DNA of 64,000 nt from Anaerostipes sp. 992a (GCF_001940245.1 NZ_MJIG01000004.1:496001-560000), one strand, 5' to 3'. Shown: positions 19,855 through 29,023, counted from the stretch's first letter. Numbers and translations are program-made. Notes: a model not told the origin generated them from the sequence alone.

Positions 19855-19883
19855 TTGCAAATTTTTGAATCTTATGCTAACAT
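19855..19883 (+). promoter_or_regulatory. Promoter of the VanZ-like gene
   Basis: TTGCAA (19855-19860), 17 bases, TAACAT (19878-19883), with a TGC extended -10. It lies 32 bp before the ATG. Confidence 0.5.
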
Positions 19884-19914
19884 ATCCTTCAAAGATTTAA
19901 GAAAGGACACGATT

Positions 19915-20427
19915 ATGAACAAAACAAAAAAGAGCAGGAATCCGTATCTGCTTTTCTTATTCTGGACTCCTCCTCTCATTATTATGTATATTATTTTTCA
20001 ATTTTCTGCTGCTGATTCCGTACATTCCTCTGCTCTTAGTGATGGTATCACTGCTTTTTGGATTTCCTTCTTCAACCGAATGCTTTCTCTGGAGCTTTCT
20101 GTCCAGACACAGGCAGATTATGCCCTCCTGCTCCATACCTTTGTACGAAAATGCGGCCATTTTCTGGAATATACAGCACTTGGCTTTTCCCTTTTCCCCG
20201 CAATTTTCCATACCTTCCCCTGCGTTTCTTCCAAAAAGCACCTGCTCTATCCATGGATCATCGCTACCTGCTATGCTGCCAGTGACGAATTTCATCAATT
20301 ATTTGTACCTGGAAGGGCTGGTATGTTCCGAGATATTCTGTTAGACAGCCTAGGAGCTGCTTTTGGCATTTTTTGTGTTTGTATGATCCATAATATTTTC
20401 CACCATCACAAAGCGGCATCGCACTAA
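19915..20427 (+). CDS. VanZ family membrane protein
   Basis: A 170-aa membrane protein with about four hydrophobic segments and the VanZ-family features KCGHFLEYTALGFSLF and SDEFHQLFVPGRAGMFRDILLDSLGA. VanZ confers low-level teicoplanin resistance in enterococcal van operons, but chromosomal relatives are widespread and mostly of unknown function. No van genes are nearby, so resistance should not be inferred. The ATG at 19915 follows GAAAGGA. It is monocistronic on the plus strand, between queA and an exported protein gene. Confidence 0.85.
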   Translation: MNKTKKSRNPYLLFLFWTPPLIIMYIIFQFSAADSVHSSALSDGITAFWISFFNRMLSLELSVQTQADYALLLHTFVRKCGHFLEYTALGFSLFPAIFHTFPCVSSKKHLLYPWIIATCYAASDEFHQLFVPGRAGMFRDILLDSLGAAFGIFCVCMIHNIFHHHKAASH

Positions 20428-20464
20428 TGAAATGTCTGATGACTTTTATCCACATATAGAAGAA

Positions 20465-20520
20465 GTACCCCTCAATCATCTATTTTAATGATCGAGAGGC
20501 ACTCTCTTCCACTTTATTTT
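20465..20520. terminator. Bidirectional terminator between converging genes
   Basis: CCTCAATCAT and ATGATCGAGAGG form an imperfect hairpin (about 20469-20500) in the gap between the VanZ-like gene and the converging exported-protein gene, with a T-rich stretch on the plus-strand side. Confidence 0.5.
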
Positions 20521-20523
20521 ATT

Positions 20524-21702
20524 TTATCTATCTTGCCATGCAGCATATATGGTCACGTTCTTTCCCTGAACCTCTGTTATAGGAATGGTACATGCCTCAT
20601 CTACATACCAGCCAAGAAATGTTGCATCTTCTTTCTTTGGCTTCTTTAATTGAACCACTGTAGATCCGATATAAACTTCTGGATTCGCCACATGATTCTC
20701 TCCGCCATTGCATACATAGCGAATCTTATATTTACCAGTCACTGTTATCCGACAGGTTGCAGTTGCACCACTTCCATCCTTTGCCTCTGCAGTAATCCAT
20801 GCAGTCCCCGGTCCAATTCCTACCACTTTTCCATCTTTGCTCACAGCTGCAACACGACTGTTAGAAGAACTCCACTTGACTCCTATTTCCCCACTGTCCG
20901 TTTCCACCTCTGCATGCAACTGATAACTATCCTCCTGATACAGTTCTTTCTGCTTTTCTGAAATGGAAACTATTGTTTTCGAATCCTTGGAAATGAATCG
21001 AATGCCAGGCTGAAGGGATTCTTCGGTGATTTCTCCATTCAATGCCTCCATTAAATACTCATAAAGCATGACATAAGCATCTTCTAATTCTGCAGATTCT
21101 ACCACATACCCATCTTCAAACACTCCATCCTGTCTCAGAAACAGTGTTTCCTTCATTCCTACAATAGTATACTCTGCTGTCTCATCCAGATTTCTTCCGT
21201 CAATCTTCACATGCCTGATTTCCTTTGATCCATCCTGCTTTTCCCATACCTCATAGGTGATACCTGCCGTCTGTAAAAAAGTGCCATTTCCATCTACATT
21301 TGATTGAAGCGCAGTCAGAATCTTACGTCCTTTGATATTCACCTTACACATTTCCCGATTTTTACCCAGCACTTTTTTCAAATCGCTTTTTGTTATAGAT
21401 CCTTTGTCAATTCCAGCTTTTATATCCGTCTGGCTGACAAATGCAACGTCTGCTTTTGTACTCCACAAAAAGGCATCCGCTACAAAGATTGCAAGCGGGT
21501 CCGCTTTCTCTTGGAATAGCGGCCTGCTCAAATCCACTTCGGACCTTCCACTCTTTTTTGTCAGCCTGTCTTTGTCTTCTTCCTGCTTTGTCTGTGCAGC
21601 TTCTGTATTTACCGAACCCATATATTCCATTCCGTATACGACAATCATTGCCCAAGCACCGATCAGAGCCGCTGACAATACGATCTTCTTCCAGCCTTTC
21701 AT
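20524..21702 (-). CDS. Exported protein: 5'-nucleotidase C-terminal-like domain, Ig-like Big2 domain, InlB-type repeat
   Basis: A 392-aa protein with an N-terminal signal or anchor helix (about residues 5-28) and an acidic spacer. Next comes a region resembling the C-terminal substrate-binding domain of 5'-nucleotidases (about 60-240: PLAIFVADAFLWSTKADVAFVS, then a YTIVGMKETLFL segment). A bacterial Ig-like group 2 domain (about 250-318, SSSNSRVAAVSKDGKVVGIGPGTAWITA) and a Flg_new/InlB B-repeat (about 322-390, GWYVDEACTIPITE) follow. The metallophosphoesterase half of true 5'-nucleotidases is missing, so catalysis is doubtful and a binding or adhesion role is more likely. Confidence 0.7.
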   Translation of the reverse strand: MKGWKKIVLSAALIGAWAMIVVYGMEYMGSVNTEAAQTKQEEDKDRLTKKSGRSEVDLSRPLFQEKADPLAIFVADAFLWSTKADVAFVSQTDIKAGIDKGSITKSDLKKVLGKNREMCKVNIKGRKILTALQSNVDGNGTFLQTAGITYEVWEKQDGSKEIRHVKIDGRNLDETAEYTIVGMKETLFLRQDGVFEDGYVVESAELEDAYVMLYEYLMEALNGEITEESLQPGIRFISKDSKTIVSISEKQKELYQEDSYQLHAEVETDSGEIGVKWSSSNSRVAAVSKDGKVVGIGPGTAWITAEAKDGSGATATCRITVTGKYKIRYVCNGGENHVANPEVYIGSTVVQLKKPKKEDATFLGWYVDEACTIPITEVQGKNVTIYAAWQDR

Positions 21703-21813
21703 CGTTTCATTCCCCTTTCAGGCAATGCGGATTTCCTCTTCTTAATAAAACCCTCATTGCTTACTTTTATTCTAATAAAAGCAGAAAAAGAAATCGTTAT
21801 GAATAGGGAAATA

Positions 21814-22236
21814 TCACGTTAATTCTTTGTTATCCTTTTTGGCAAATGCGAAAAAACGCTGCCCAAAATAGTTTAATACCACAAACAGGCACATTCCTGT
21901 AAGCATTGCCACATTGTCTCGAATACTCCGATCAGCGTCGTTTAATGCCATTCTTATCAATGGCTTGGCTGCTCCATAGGCGATCAAATAGCATACTGTA
22001 ATATTAAGGGCAAACTTCCATACCGTCTTTACCGACTTTTCTTTCTGTTGAAAGGTGAAGTTCTTATTTAAAAAATAGCTCAAAATGCTGCCCAGAATAT
22101 AATTGGCAGCAGATGCTGCCCAGTAAGAAAATCCCAAAAAATTATAGGACAGGAACATGACTGTGGTACCAAATACGGTATTGATCACACCCACAATCAT
22201 AAATTTTAAAAATGTAATATCCATCCATTTTTTCAT
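21814..22236 (-). CDS. GtrA family membrane protein
   Basis: A 140-aa protein with four hydrophobic segments and the GtrA pattern FLKFMIVGVINTVFGT and NYILGSILSYFLNKNFTF near the second helix. GtrA proteins are small flippase-like membrane proteins thought to move lipid-linked sugars for glycosylation of surface polymers. Directly upstream lies a sugar nucleotidyltransferase gene, which fits such a role. The exact substrate is unknown. Confidence 0.85.
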   Translation of the reverse strand: MKKWMDITFLKFMIVGVINTVFGTTVMFLSYNFLGFSYWAASAANYILGSILSYFLNKNFTFQQKEKSVKTVWKFALNITVCYLIAYGAAKPLIRMALNDADRSIRDNVAMLTGMCLFVVLNYFGQRFFAFAKKDNKELT

Positions 22237-22249
22237 ATACTTATCTCCA

Positions 22250-22325
22250 TATGGAAAAGCAGTTCAAACATGCTCTGAACTGCTCTTTCTTAGGCGTAAA
22301 ATCCTGCAAAGCAGGATTCTTTTTT
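22250..22325 (-). terminator. Hairpins behind the nucleotidyltransferase gene
   Basis: Minus strand: ATCCTGC-TTT-GCAGGAT (about 22302-22318) and GCAGTTCAGA..TTTGAACTGC followed by TTTT (about 22257-22283) fill the 94-bp gap before GtrA. The first hairpin with its GGCGTA flank also occurs in the element at 9990-10013. Confidence 0.5.
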
Positions 22326-22330
22326 ATCTA

Positions 22331-23260
22331 CTATTTCCATAATTCAGGATGATAAACACCCTTTGCGATCAAATCTTCGAATGCCTTTACAACAGCACCC
22401 TTATCTTCTTTATATGTAATACCAAACCAACTGTCATTCGTTGGGAGCATCTTTACCTTGGCCTGCTTTTTCTGAATCAACTGATCCACAATGATTGGCA
22501 ACAGATATTCTGAACTAATATCTCCTTCTGGTATTTCTTTTAAAAAATCAACAAATCCGGTTTCCAATTCTTGAAAAATATCCGGCATAAATCCCCACAT
22601 ATTCATGGATACCTTAGATTCTGGAACAATCACTATATCAGAACCATTCTCATCATGGGCAATGGTTCCATTCTCTGCCAGATAGATTCCCTTCGTCTCA
22701 ACTACATTCAGCAGATATTGATCTTCGTCTGTATTACACACCCCTCTGGTCACAGCTCCATTGTCACTTAATGTGTTACCAAGAATAAAGCCTGCCATGG
22801 ATATATCATACATCCCCATCTCTTCTTTTGTCTTTGCGGATTGAAGATATTGATGCAGCTTCACAAAAGCTTCCTTGCCATAATAATCATCTGCATTGAT
22901 TACCACAAATGGTTCATGGATCAAATCCTTACATGCAAGAATTGCCTGTCCAGTTCCCCATGGTTTTGTACGTCCAGCCGGCACTTGGAAGCCTTCTGGA
23001 ATATCGTCCAGCTCCTGATAAGCATATTCAATTGGAAGCACCTTTTCTATCCGTTTCCCAATAATTTCGTGAAAATCCTTCTCCAGATCTTTACGAATAA
23101 TAAATACAACCTTGTTAAATCCGGCCTCTTTGGCGTCAAAAACAGAATAGTCCATGATGATCTCACCACTTGGTCCTACTGACTCCAGTTGCTTAATTCC
23201 CCCTCCATATCTGCTTCCGATTCCTGCGGCCATAACAACCAATGTCATATCCTTCTTCAT
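22331..23260 (-). CDS. Sugar-phosphate nucleotidyltransferase family protein
   Basis: A 309-aa NTP-transferase fold protein. The N-terminal nucleotide loop is VVMAAGIGSRYGGGIKQLE, close to the GxGxRx(n)K pattern of sugar-1-phosphate nucleotidyltransferases. WGTGQAILACKD and the metal-binding INADDYYG follow. It differs from classic GalU and GlmU in length and in the loop, so the sugar cannot be named. Together with the downstream GtrA gene it may supply an activated sugar for a surface polymer. Confidence 0.75.
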   Translation of the reverse strand: MKKDMTLVVMAAGIGSRYGGGIKQLESVGPSGEIIMDYSVFDAKEAGFNKVVFIIRKDLEKDFHEIIGKRIEKVLPIEYAYQELDDIPEGFQVPAGRTKPWGTGQAILACKDLIHEPFVVINADDYYGKEAFVKLHQYLQSAKTKEEMGMYDISMAGFILGNTLSDNGAVTRGVCNTDEDQYLLNVVETKGIYLAENGTIAHDENGSDIVIVPESKVSMNMWGFMPDIFQELETGFVDFLKEIPEGDISSEYLLPIIVDQLIQKKQAKVKMLPTNDSWFGITYKEDKGAVVKAFEDLIAKGVYHPELWK

Positions 23261-23444
23261 TATTTACCCCTTTTCTTTTGTATCATCCTCTATATTTCCC
23301 TGTTTCTTTGCATTTATTTTCTTAATTATAACAAACCACATATGCTTTGTCATCTAAAGAATATATTAACAAATTCTTTCAAAATTCCTTATATAAAGAG
23401 AAGGATACTTTGCGAAAAAGCATCCCTCTCTTATCTCATTTTTA

Positions 23445-25868
23445 TTATTCACGAAGCTGAGCACCTAAATCGCTTAATTTCTTTAAAATTTTATCGACTA
23501 ATTTATTTACTTCGTTTTCCTCTAACGTACGGTCTTTTGCACGGAAGGTAAGCGCATATGCAACGGATTTAAATCCTTCTTTGATCTGATTTCCTTCATA
23601 TACGTCAAATAATTCAACGGATTCTAATAATTTTCCTCCGTTTTCTTTAATAACAGCTTCTAACTGTCCTACGAAAACATCCTTGGAAACTGTCATACTT
23701 AAGTCTCGCTTCATAGCTGGGAATTTTGCGATCGCTTCATATTTACGATCGAATGTAGCTTTCTCAACTAATACCGGCATATCGATCACTGCCACGTAAA
23801 CACGCTGCTTAATTCCGTAGTTTTCTGCTGCTTCCGGATGAATTTCTCCCATATATGCTGCTTTTTCGCCATCCAACATGATCTCTGCCTGACGCCCTGG
23901 ATGTAAAAATGGAATTTCCTTACATGGAACAAATTCAGACTTTCCAACCAGACCGATGGCTTCAAATAATTCTTCTACAACCCCTTTTAAGGTAAAGAAA
24001 TCACAATCACCATACATTCCCAGTGTAAACTGCATTCTTTCTTCTGGCAATTCTGTCAATGGAAGTGCCTTTGGAAGATAGATATTGCCCATTTCATATA
24101 AACGTACGTTTTTGTTTCTATGGTTTGCATTGGTAGCAAGGGAAGTCAGCATTCCATTTAAAGAAAGTGTTCTCATAATGCTGTAATCCTCTCCCAGTGG
24201 ATTAGAAATCACAATTGCCTTTCGGATATCAGAATCTGCTGGAATCAATAATTTATCATATACCTTTGGACTTTCAAAGGAGTATGTCATCCCACCATTG
24301 AAGCCGTTCTGTTCTGCCACATCTCTTGCAATGCCTTCGATCCTTCCCTTAAAGGATAATTTACCAGCAGTTGCTTCTCCTGTAGGAAGTGTTACCGGAA
24401 TCTTATCATAGCCATAGAAACGTGCTACTTCCTCTGCCAGGTCTGCCATACAGCCTAAATCCTGACGGAAGGTTGGAATGATCAGCTCATTGGATGCTTC
24501 ATCGTATACTAAATCAATCTTCTTAAAATATCCCAACATGGTTTCTGGCGCAATATCGGTACCTAAAAGGGCATTCATCTTATCCGGTTCAAATGGAAGA
24601 CGTACTTCTTCTACTGGATTTGGATATACATCTGCAACTCCGCCAACTACTTCGCCACATCCTAATTCTTCGATCAGCTGACATGCACGGTTCATTGCTT
24701 CAATGGCATTGTTTGGATCTAATCCCTTTTCAAATTTAGAAGACGCATCGGTTCTTAAGCCAAGACGTTTGGAAGACAAACGGATATTAGTGCCATCGAA
24801 GGTCGCAGCTTCAAACAGCAGTGTTTTGATTTCATCTGTTACCATGGAGTTTTCTCCACCCATGATTCCGGCAATTCCAACTGGTTTTTCTCCATCCCAG
24901 ATCATCAGGATGTCCTTGTCTAACTTTCTTTCCTGTCCATCTAAGGTCACAAAAGTATCTCCATCCTGTGCTCTTTTTACTACGATCTCATGGTTCGCAA
25001 TGGTATCCAGATCATATGCATGCATTGGTTGTCCGTATTCTTCCATTACATAGTTTGTAATATCTACCAAATTGTTGATTGGGCGGATACCCATAGCAGC
25101 CAGTCTTCTCTGCATCCATTCTGGTGATGGCGCCAGCTTGATATTCTTAACCACTCTGGCTGTATAACGCGGACAAAGATCTGTATCTTCTACTGTAACC
25201 TTAATATAATCATTGACATCCTCCTCATTCCCAGTTTCTTTTACAACTGGTGGATAAAAAGGTTTATCAAAGGTGGCTGCTACTTCTCTTGCCATTCCGA
25301 TCATACTGAAGCAGTCCACACGATTGGATGTGATCTCGAATTCTACTACACTGTCCCGAAGTCCCATTGCAGCTACTGCATCCTCTCCTGGAGTCACCTC
25401 CTTCTGGAAGATATAGATTCCATTTTCTGGTGCTTCTGGATACATTTCTCTGGAGGATCCCAATTCTTCTACAGAACACATCATTCCGTAAGAAGGAACA
25501 CCTCTTAATTTTCCTTTTTTGATCTTAATTCCATCTTCTGGGTTTGGACTTCCGTCATGACCACCGGCCACTCTTCCACCAACTAATACAACTGGTACTA
25601 ATGCACCTTCGAATACATTTGGTGCTCCTGTAACAATCTGAATTGGTTCTTCTTCTCCCACATCTACCTGACAGACAACCAGTTTATCTGCATCGGGATG
25701 CTTTTCAATCTTTAAAATTTTTCCTACTACGATCTTCTCCAGATTTTTATCTAAATTCACATAATTCTCTACATTGGATCCTGACAAAGTCATACTATCC
25801 ACATATTCCTGTACCGTACAATCCAGATCCGGTACATATGCTTTTATCCAAGAAATTGGTGTGTTCAT
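23445..25868 (-). CDS. pheT: Phenylalanine--tRNA ligase beta subunit
   Basis: The beta subunit of the alpha2-beta2 enzyme that charges tRNA-Phe; it carries editing and tRNA-binding domains. The 807 aa contain an EMAP-like tRNA-binding domain (about 40-150), the B3/B4 editing domain, B5, the catalytic-like core, and a C-terminal anticodon-binding ferredoxin-fold (about 714-806). It lies 27 bp after pheS under the same T-box. Confidence 0.97.
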   Translation of the reverse strand: MNTPISWIKAYVPDLDCTVQEYVDSMTLSGSNVENYVNLDKNLEKIVVGKILKIEKHPDADKLVVCQVDVGEEEPIQIVTGAPNVFEGALVPVVLVGGRVAGGHDGSPNPEDGIKIKKGKLRGVPSYGMMCSVEELGSSREMYPEAPENGIYIFQKEVTPGEDAVAAMGLRDSVVEFEITSNRVDCFSMIGMAREVAATFDKPFYPPVVKETGNEEDVNDYIKVTVEDTDLCPRYTARVVKNIKLAPSPEWMQRRLAAMGIRPINNLVDITNYVMEEYGQPMHAYDLDTIANHEIVVKRAQDGDTFVTLDGQERKLDKDILMIWDGEKPVGIAGIMGGENSMVTDEIKTLLFEAATFDGTNIRLSSKRLGLRTDASSKFEKGLDPNNAIEAMNRACQLIEELGCGEVVGGVADVYPNPVEEVRLPFEPDKMNALLGTDIAPETMLGYFKKIDLVYDEASNELIIPTFRQDLGCMADLAEEVARFYGYDKIPVTLPTGEATAGKLSFKGRIEGIARDVAEQNGFNGGMTYSFESPKVYDKLLIPADSDIRKAIVISNPLGEDYSIMRTLSLNGMLTSLATNANHRNKNVRLYEMGNIYLPKALPLTELPEERMQFTLGMYGDCDFFTLKGVVEELFEAIGLVGKSEFVPCKEIPFLHPGRQAEIMLDGEKAAYMGEIHPEAAENYGIKQRVYVAVIDMPVLVEKATFDRKYEAIAKFPAMKRDLSMTVSKDVFVGQLEAVIKENGGKLLESVELFDVYEGNQIKEGFKSVAYALTFRAKDRTLEENEVNKLVDKILKKLSDLGAQLRE

Positions 25869-25895
25869 TTATTTTTCCTCCAACTATTTATTATT

Positions 25896-26915
25896 TTAGA
25901 ACTGTTTTAAGAATCTGACGTCATTTTCATATAATAAACGCATATCGTCAATTTCATATTTTAATAATGCAATACGTTCCAGGCCGATACCAAATGCAAA
26001 TCCAGAATATACCTCTGGATCAATTCCACAGTCTCTTAATACCTTTGGATGCACCATACCGCAGCCAAGGATTTCAATCCAGCCACTTCCTTTACACATA
26101 CGACATCCTTTTCCTCCACATTTGAAGCAGGTAACATCTACCTCAGCACTTGGCTCTGTAAATGGGAAATGATGTGGTCTGAATTTTACCTGTGTCTCCG
26201 GTCCAAAGAATTCCTTTGCAAACTGTTCTAATGTTCCCTTCAAATCTGCAAATGTGATTCCTTTATCAACAACCAACCCTTCTACCTGATGGAAAGATGG
26301 AGAATGGGTTGCATCCACTTCATCAGAACGGAATACTCGACCTGGTGCGATCACGCGAATTGGCATTTTCCCAGTTTCCATAATTCTGGCCTGTACTGGT
26401 GATGTCTGTGTTCTAAGCAGAATATCCTTCGTAATATAGAACGTATCCTGTTCATCTTTTGCAGGATGATTAGCTGGAATATTCAGTAGTTCAAAGTTAT
26501 ATTTATCATATTCCACTTCTGGTCCTTCTACTACTTCATATCCCATACCGATAAATACACGTTCCAGATCATCTAAAGCAATCTGGTTTGGATGACGATG
26601 GCCTTTTTCCTGTCTTGTTCCAGGCAGTGTTACGTCAATCACTTCGTTTTTCATCTGTTCTTCACGCAGCTTCTTTACTAATAACTTGCGTTCTTTTTCC
26701 AGACATTCCTCAATGATCGCTCTTGTCTCATTGACCATCTGTCCTACTTTTGGACGATCTTCTTTGGCAACGTCTTTCATGCCTTTTAATACTTTTGTTA
26801 ATTCTCCCTTTTTACCCAGGAAATTTACTTTGATGTCATTTAAATTTTCCATCTTCTGCGCCTGGTTAATCTGTTCCAGAGCAGATTGTTTAATGGCTTC
26901 CAATCTTTCCTTCAT
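25896..26915 (-). CDS. pheS: Phenylalanine--tRNA ligase alpha subunit
   Basis: The catalytic alpha subunit, 339 aa. It has an N-terminal coiled coil (about 1-90), then motif 2 around FHQVEGLVVD, a Cys pair segment CFKCGGKGCRMCKGSGW, and motif 3 GFAFGIGLERIALLKYEIDDMR near the C-terminus. It is first in the pheST operon, with a T-box leader upstream. Confidence 0.97.
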   Translation of the reverse strand: MKERLEAIKQSALEQINQAQKMENLNDIKVNFLGKKGELTKVLKGMKDVAKEDRPKVGQMVNETRAIIEECLEKERKLLVKKLREEQMKNEVIDVTLPGTRQEKGHRHPNQIALDDLERVFIGMGYEVVEGPEVEYDKYNFELLNIPANHPAKDEQDTFYITKDILLRTQTSPVQARIMETGKMPIRVIAPGRVFRSDEVDATHSPSFHQVEGLVVDKGITFADLKGTLEQFAKEFFGPETQVKFRPHHFPFTEPSAEVDVTCFKCGGKGCRMCKGSGWIEILGCGMVHPKVLRDCGIDPEVYSGFAFGIGLERIALLKYEIDDMRLLYENDVRFLKQF

Positions 26916-26989
26916 CTTTTTACTCCTTGTAATATATTATAGTTATGACAATGCTCTTAAATAGAAATTCAAAGAATTTCTTAATGTAA

Positions 26990-27243
26990 TAAAAAAACTC
27001 CGTTCCCACCAAAGGGACGAAGTCATCGCGGTACCACCCTAATTCCAGATAAACTATCTGGCACTTAAGTCTGCGTAACGAGCAGTCACGTCATTCCCTA
27101 CTCCAACTCCTTCAGGAATGCAACTTAGGTGTGAATTTCAAGTAACTATCTGAACATAAGAAGGCTTTCAGCCAGTGACCCTCTCTCTCTGCATGTAAAT
27201 AAATACTCTACTGTGCACCGTCATAGTCTTTAACTTTCCTTAT
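26990..27243 (-). promoter_or_regulatory. T-box riboswitch leader of pheST
   Basis: Minus strand carries the hallmark AGGGTGGTACCGCG (27028-27041), then a terminator hairpin TCGTCCCTTTGG..GGGAACGGAG followed by seven T (26991-27025). A long stem I region lies upstream with GAAATTCACA, whose TTC is the likely Phe specifier. Uncharged tRNA-Phe should pair with the specifier and the T-box bulge and favour read-through. The specifier assignment is inferred from the downstream genes. Confidence 0.92.
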
Positions 27244-27271
27244 TTTATACCAGCTCTCCCACATATGTCAA
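27244..27271 (-). promoter_or_regulatory. Promoter of the pheST T-box operon
   Basis: Minus strand TTGACA (27266-27271), 16 bases, TATAAA (27244-27249) with a TGG extended -10. The predicted start is near 27237, at the base of the T-box. Confidence 0.7.
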
Positions 27272-27303
27272 CCATAGATTGCATAAAATATTCGTAACGA
27301 ATA

Positions 27304-27429
27304 AGCCATGCAATAAAAAATATGACAAGTTTACATGGAAGTTTACTTACTAAGTAAACTTGTCATATTTTTTATTATACGGCGTTTCGCCGTAAAGAAA
27401 TGGTCGTAAAGACATTTCTCTGCATGGCT
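27304..27429. repeat. Three-hairpin element closed by an outer 9-bp stem
   Basis: The outer arms AGCCATGCA (27304-27312) and TGCATGGCT (27421-27429) are perfect inverted repeats. They enclose three consecutive perfect hairpins: 23-bp arms at 27312-27334 and 27354-27376, ACGGCG/CGCCGT (27379-27393), and AGAAATG/CATTTCT (27396-27419). No gene overlaps it. It could be a small non-coding mobile element (MITE-like), a cruciform, or a structured RNA. With the T-box and two promoters it accounts for most of the 26916-27561 gap. Confidence 0.7.
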
Positions 27430-27561
27430 ATGTTCTTTATCCGAAAAGCACGGCAGGCAGTAAAGCCTTCTGGATGAAACTTGTGATTTTGTACCAATTA
27501 TGTTACACTTTTATTATTCATTTTATAAAATGTTTGAATTATCGATAGAAAGGTTTAGGGT

Positions 27562-28383
27562 ATGATACAGATTATTGCAGCCGTTCAGGCTATTACGACA
27601 AAGATGCGGCAAGACCATATTGCTGCATTCGCTGCACAGGCAGCATTCTTTACTGTCCTGTCTACATTTCCATTTATCATGTTTATTCTGTATATCACCC
27701 GTTTTCTGCCATTTAACCAGGCAGATATTCTTATGGCTTGCCGGGATTACCTGCCATCTCAATACAGCACCTTTGTAGTTTCCATTATTGAGATGGTTTA
27801 TCTGCAGCAGTCCACTGCATTGCTGTCCTTCAACGGTCTGTCTCTGCTCTGGTCTGCTTCGAAAGGAGTAAATGCGTTGATCAACGGTTTAAATTCTGTC
27901 TATGAAATTGACGAAGACCGTAATTTTATCCTTATGCGCCTCTTATCCTCCTTGTATATTGCCTTTTTTACGCTGGCAATCGTATTTGGCCTTTTGGTAC
28001 TGGTCTTCGGAAACACCTTTTTTCTGTACCTCTATCAATGGTTTCCAATTTTAGAGCGTTTGAATACTTTATTCGTCATCGGGCGGGTTTTTGTCAGTTT
28101 TACCATATTCCTATTAGTATTTCTGGCAATCTATAAATTCCTTCCCAGCCAGAAGATCCGATTTTCCGAAGTAATTCCAGGTGCTGTCTTTTCCACCATA
28201 GGCTGGATTGCTTCTTCTTTTGCATTTTCTCTGTACTACGGAAGATTCACTACCATTTTGGATATGTACGGAAACCTGACTGGTTTGCTTCTGGCATTAT
28301 TATGGTTATATGTATGTATGAACATTTTGTTTATCGGAGCTGAAATCAATTACCACTTTTATCATTCTGCCCAATATTATTAA
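27562..28383 (+). CDS. YihY/virulence factor BrkB family membrane protein
   Basis: A 273-aa integral membrane protein with about six hydrophobic helices, matching the YihY (formerly RNase BN) family: AAFAAQAAFFTVLSTFPFIMF near the N-terminus and PGAVFSTIGWIASSFAFSLYYGRF with YGNLTGLLLALLWLYVCMNILFIGAEINY near the end. The family is membrane-located and of uncertain function; it is not a ribonuclease despite old annotations. It is transcribed alone on the plus strand, between pheST and yqeY. Confidence 0.88.
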   Translation: MIQIIAAVQAITTKMRQDHIAAFAAQAAFFTVLSTFPFIMFILYITRFLPFNQADILMACRDYLPSQYSTFVVSIIEMVYLQQSTALLSFNGLSLLWSASKGVNALINGLNSVYEIDEDRNFILMRLLSSLYIAFFTLAIVFGLLVLVFGNTFFLYLYQWFPILERLNTLFVIGRVFVSFTIFLLVFLAIYKFLPSQKIRFSEVIPGAVFSTIGWIASSFAFSLYYGRFTTILDMYGNLTGLLLALLWLYVCMNILFIGAEINYHFYHSAQYY

Positions 28384-28420
28384 TCAGAATAAATCTTTTG
28401 GGAGAAATTCACAATCAGAA

Positions 28421-28476
28421 AAAGAAAAAGGAGAATTCAGGACTGACAATCAAGTCTTGAATTCTCCTTTTTCTTT
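28421..28476. terminator. Bidirectional terminator between yihY-like gene and yqeY
   Basis: A 24-bp stem with one G-T pair (28421-28444 with 28453-28476, loop of 8) has A-rich and T-rich ends so that it can terminate both strands. Its right arm overlaps the stop codon of the yqeY gene. Confidence 0.85.
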
Positions 28477-28921
28477 ACTTTAACATCTGAGATACCATCT
28501 GGTTTACTAATTTTCCATCTGCTCTTCCGCGCACCTTTGGCATTAATACCTTCATGATGGCTCCTCGGTCTTTCTTAGCTGGTTCTGTAATTCCAAGTTC
28601 TTCTAATACACCCTGGATGCATGCTTTGATCTGTCCTTCATCCATCTCTTCTGGTGCAAATTCTTTGTATACAGACAAACGTGCCTGACATTCCTCAATA
28701 ATATCCGTACGTTCTGCCGGACAGGCTTCCATGGTCTCCTTTGTCTGCTTCATCTCTTTTGCAATTACTGCATTCTCTTCTGCTTCTGTCAATTCTTCCC
28801 GCTTATCGATCTGAGCATTCTTTAATGCAGAAAGCAGCATGGATAAAGAATCCTTTCTCACCTTATCCTTATTCTTCATAGCTGTCATCATTTCTTTTCT
28901 GATTTCATCAATTTTACTCAT
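28475..28921 (-). CDS. yqeY: GatB/YqeY domain-containing protein
   Basis: A 148-aa protein of the YqeY family, related to the C-terminal tRNA-binding domain of GatB. It starts MSKIDEIRKEMMTAMKNKDKVR and ends with a DRGAIMKVLMPKVRGRADGKLVNQMVSQML segment. Family members are thought to bind tRNA or assist amidotransferases, but no activity is proven. The ATG at 28921 has GAAGGAA upstream; longer frames lack a ribosome site. In many Firmicutes it sits beside rpsU; rpsU is not seen here. Confidence 0.88.
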   Translation of the reverse strand: MSKIDEIRKEMMTAMKNKDKVRKDSLSMLLSALKNAQIDKREELTEAEENAVIAKEMKQTKETMEACPAERTDIIEECQARLSVYKEFAPEEMDEGQIKACIQGVLEELGITEPAKKDRGAIMKVLMPKVRGRADGKLVNQMVSQMLK

Positions 28922-28993
28922 TCTATTTCCTTCTTTCCCAATATGTTTCTTTATAGTATACCACAATTTTACTCTGATTTCTTGTTTAATTCC

Positions 28994-29023
28994 AAAAAGA
29001 AACAGCTCCAATGAGCTGCTTCT
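28994..29023 (-). terminator. Terminator of the gntR-egsA-rpiB operon
   Basis: Minus strand AGAAGCAGCTC-ATTG-GAGCTGTTTCT followed by T residues, about 60 bp after rpiB. Confidence 0.8.

Noticed and set aside
19915-20427. VanZ-like gene as a glycopeptide-resistance marker
   Set aside because: No vanA/B/H/X/R/S genes are nearby; chromosomal VanZ-family proteins are common and mostly unrelated to resistance.
27304-27429. CRISPR array or tRNA-like fold
   Set aside because: There are no regularly spaced direct repeats, and the hairpins lack tRNA signatures such as a T-loop GGTTCGA or CCA end.
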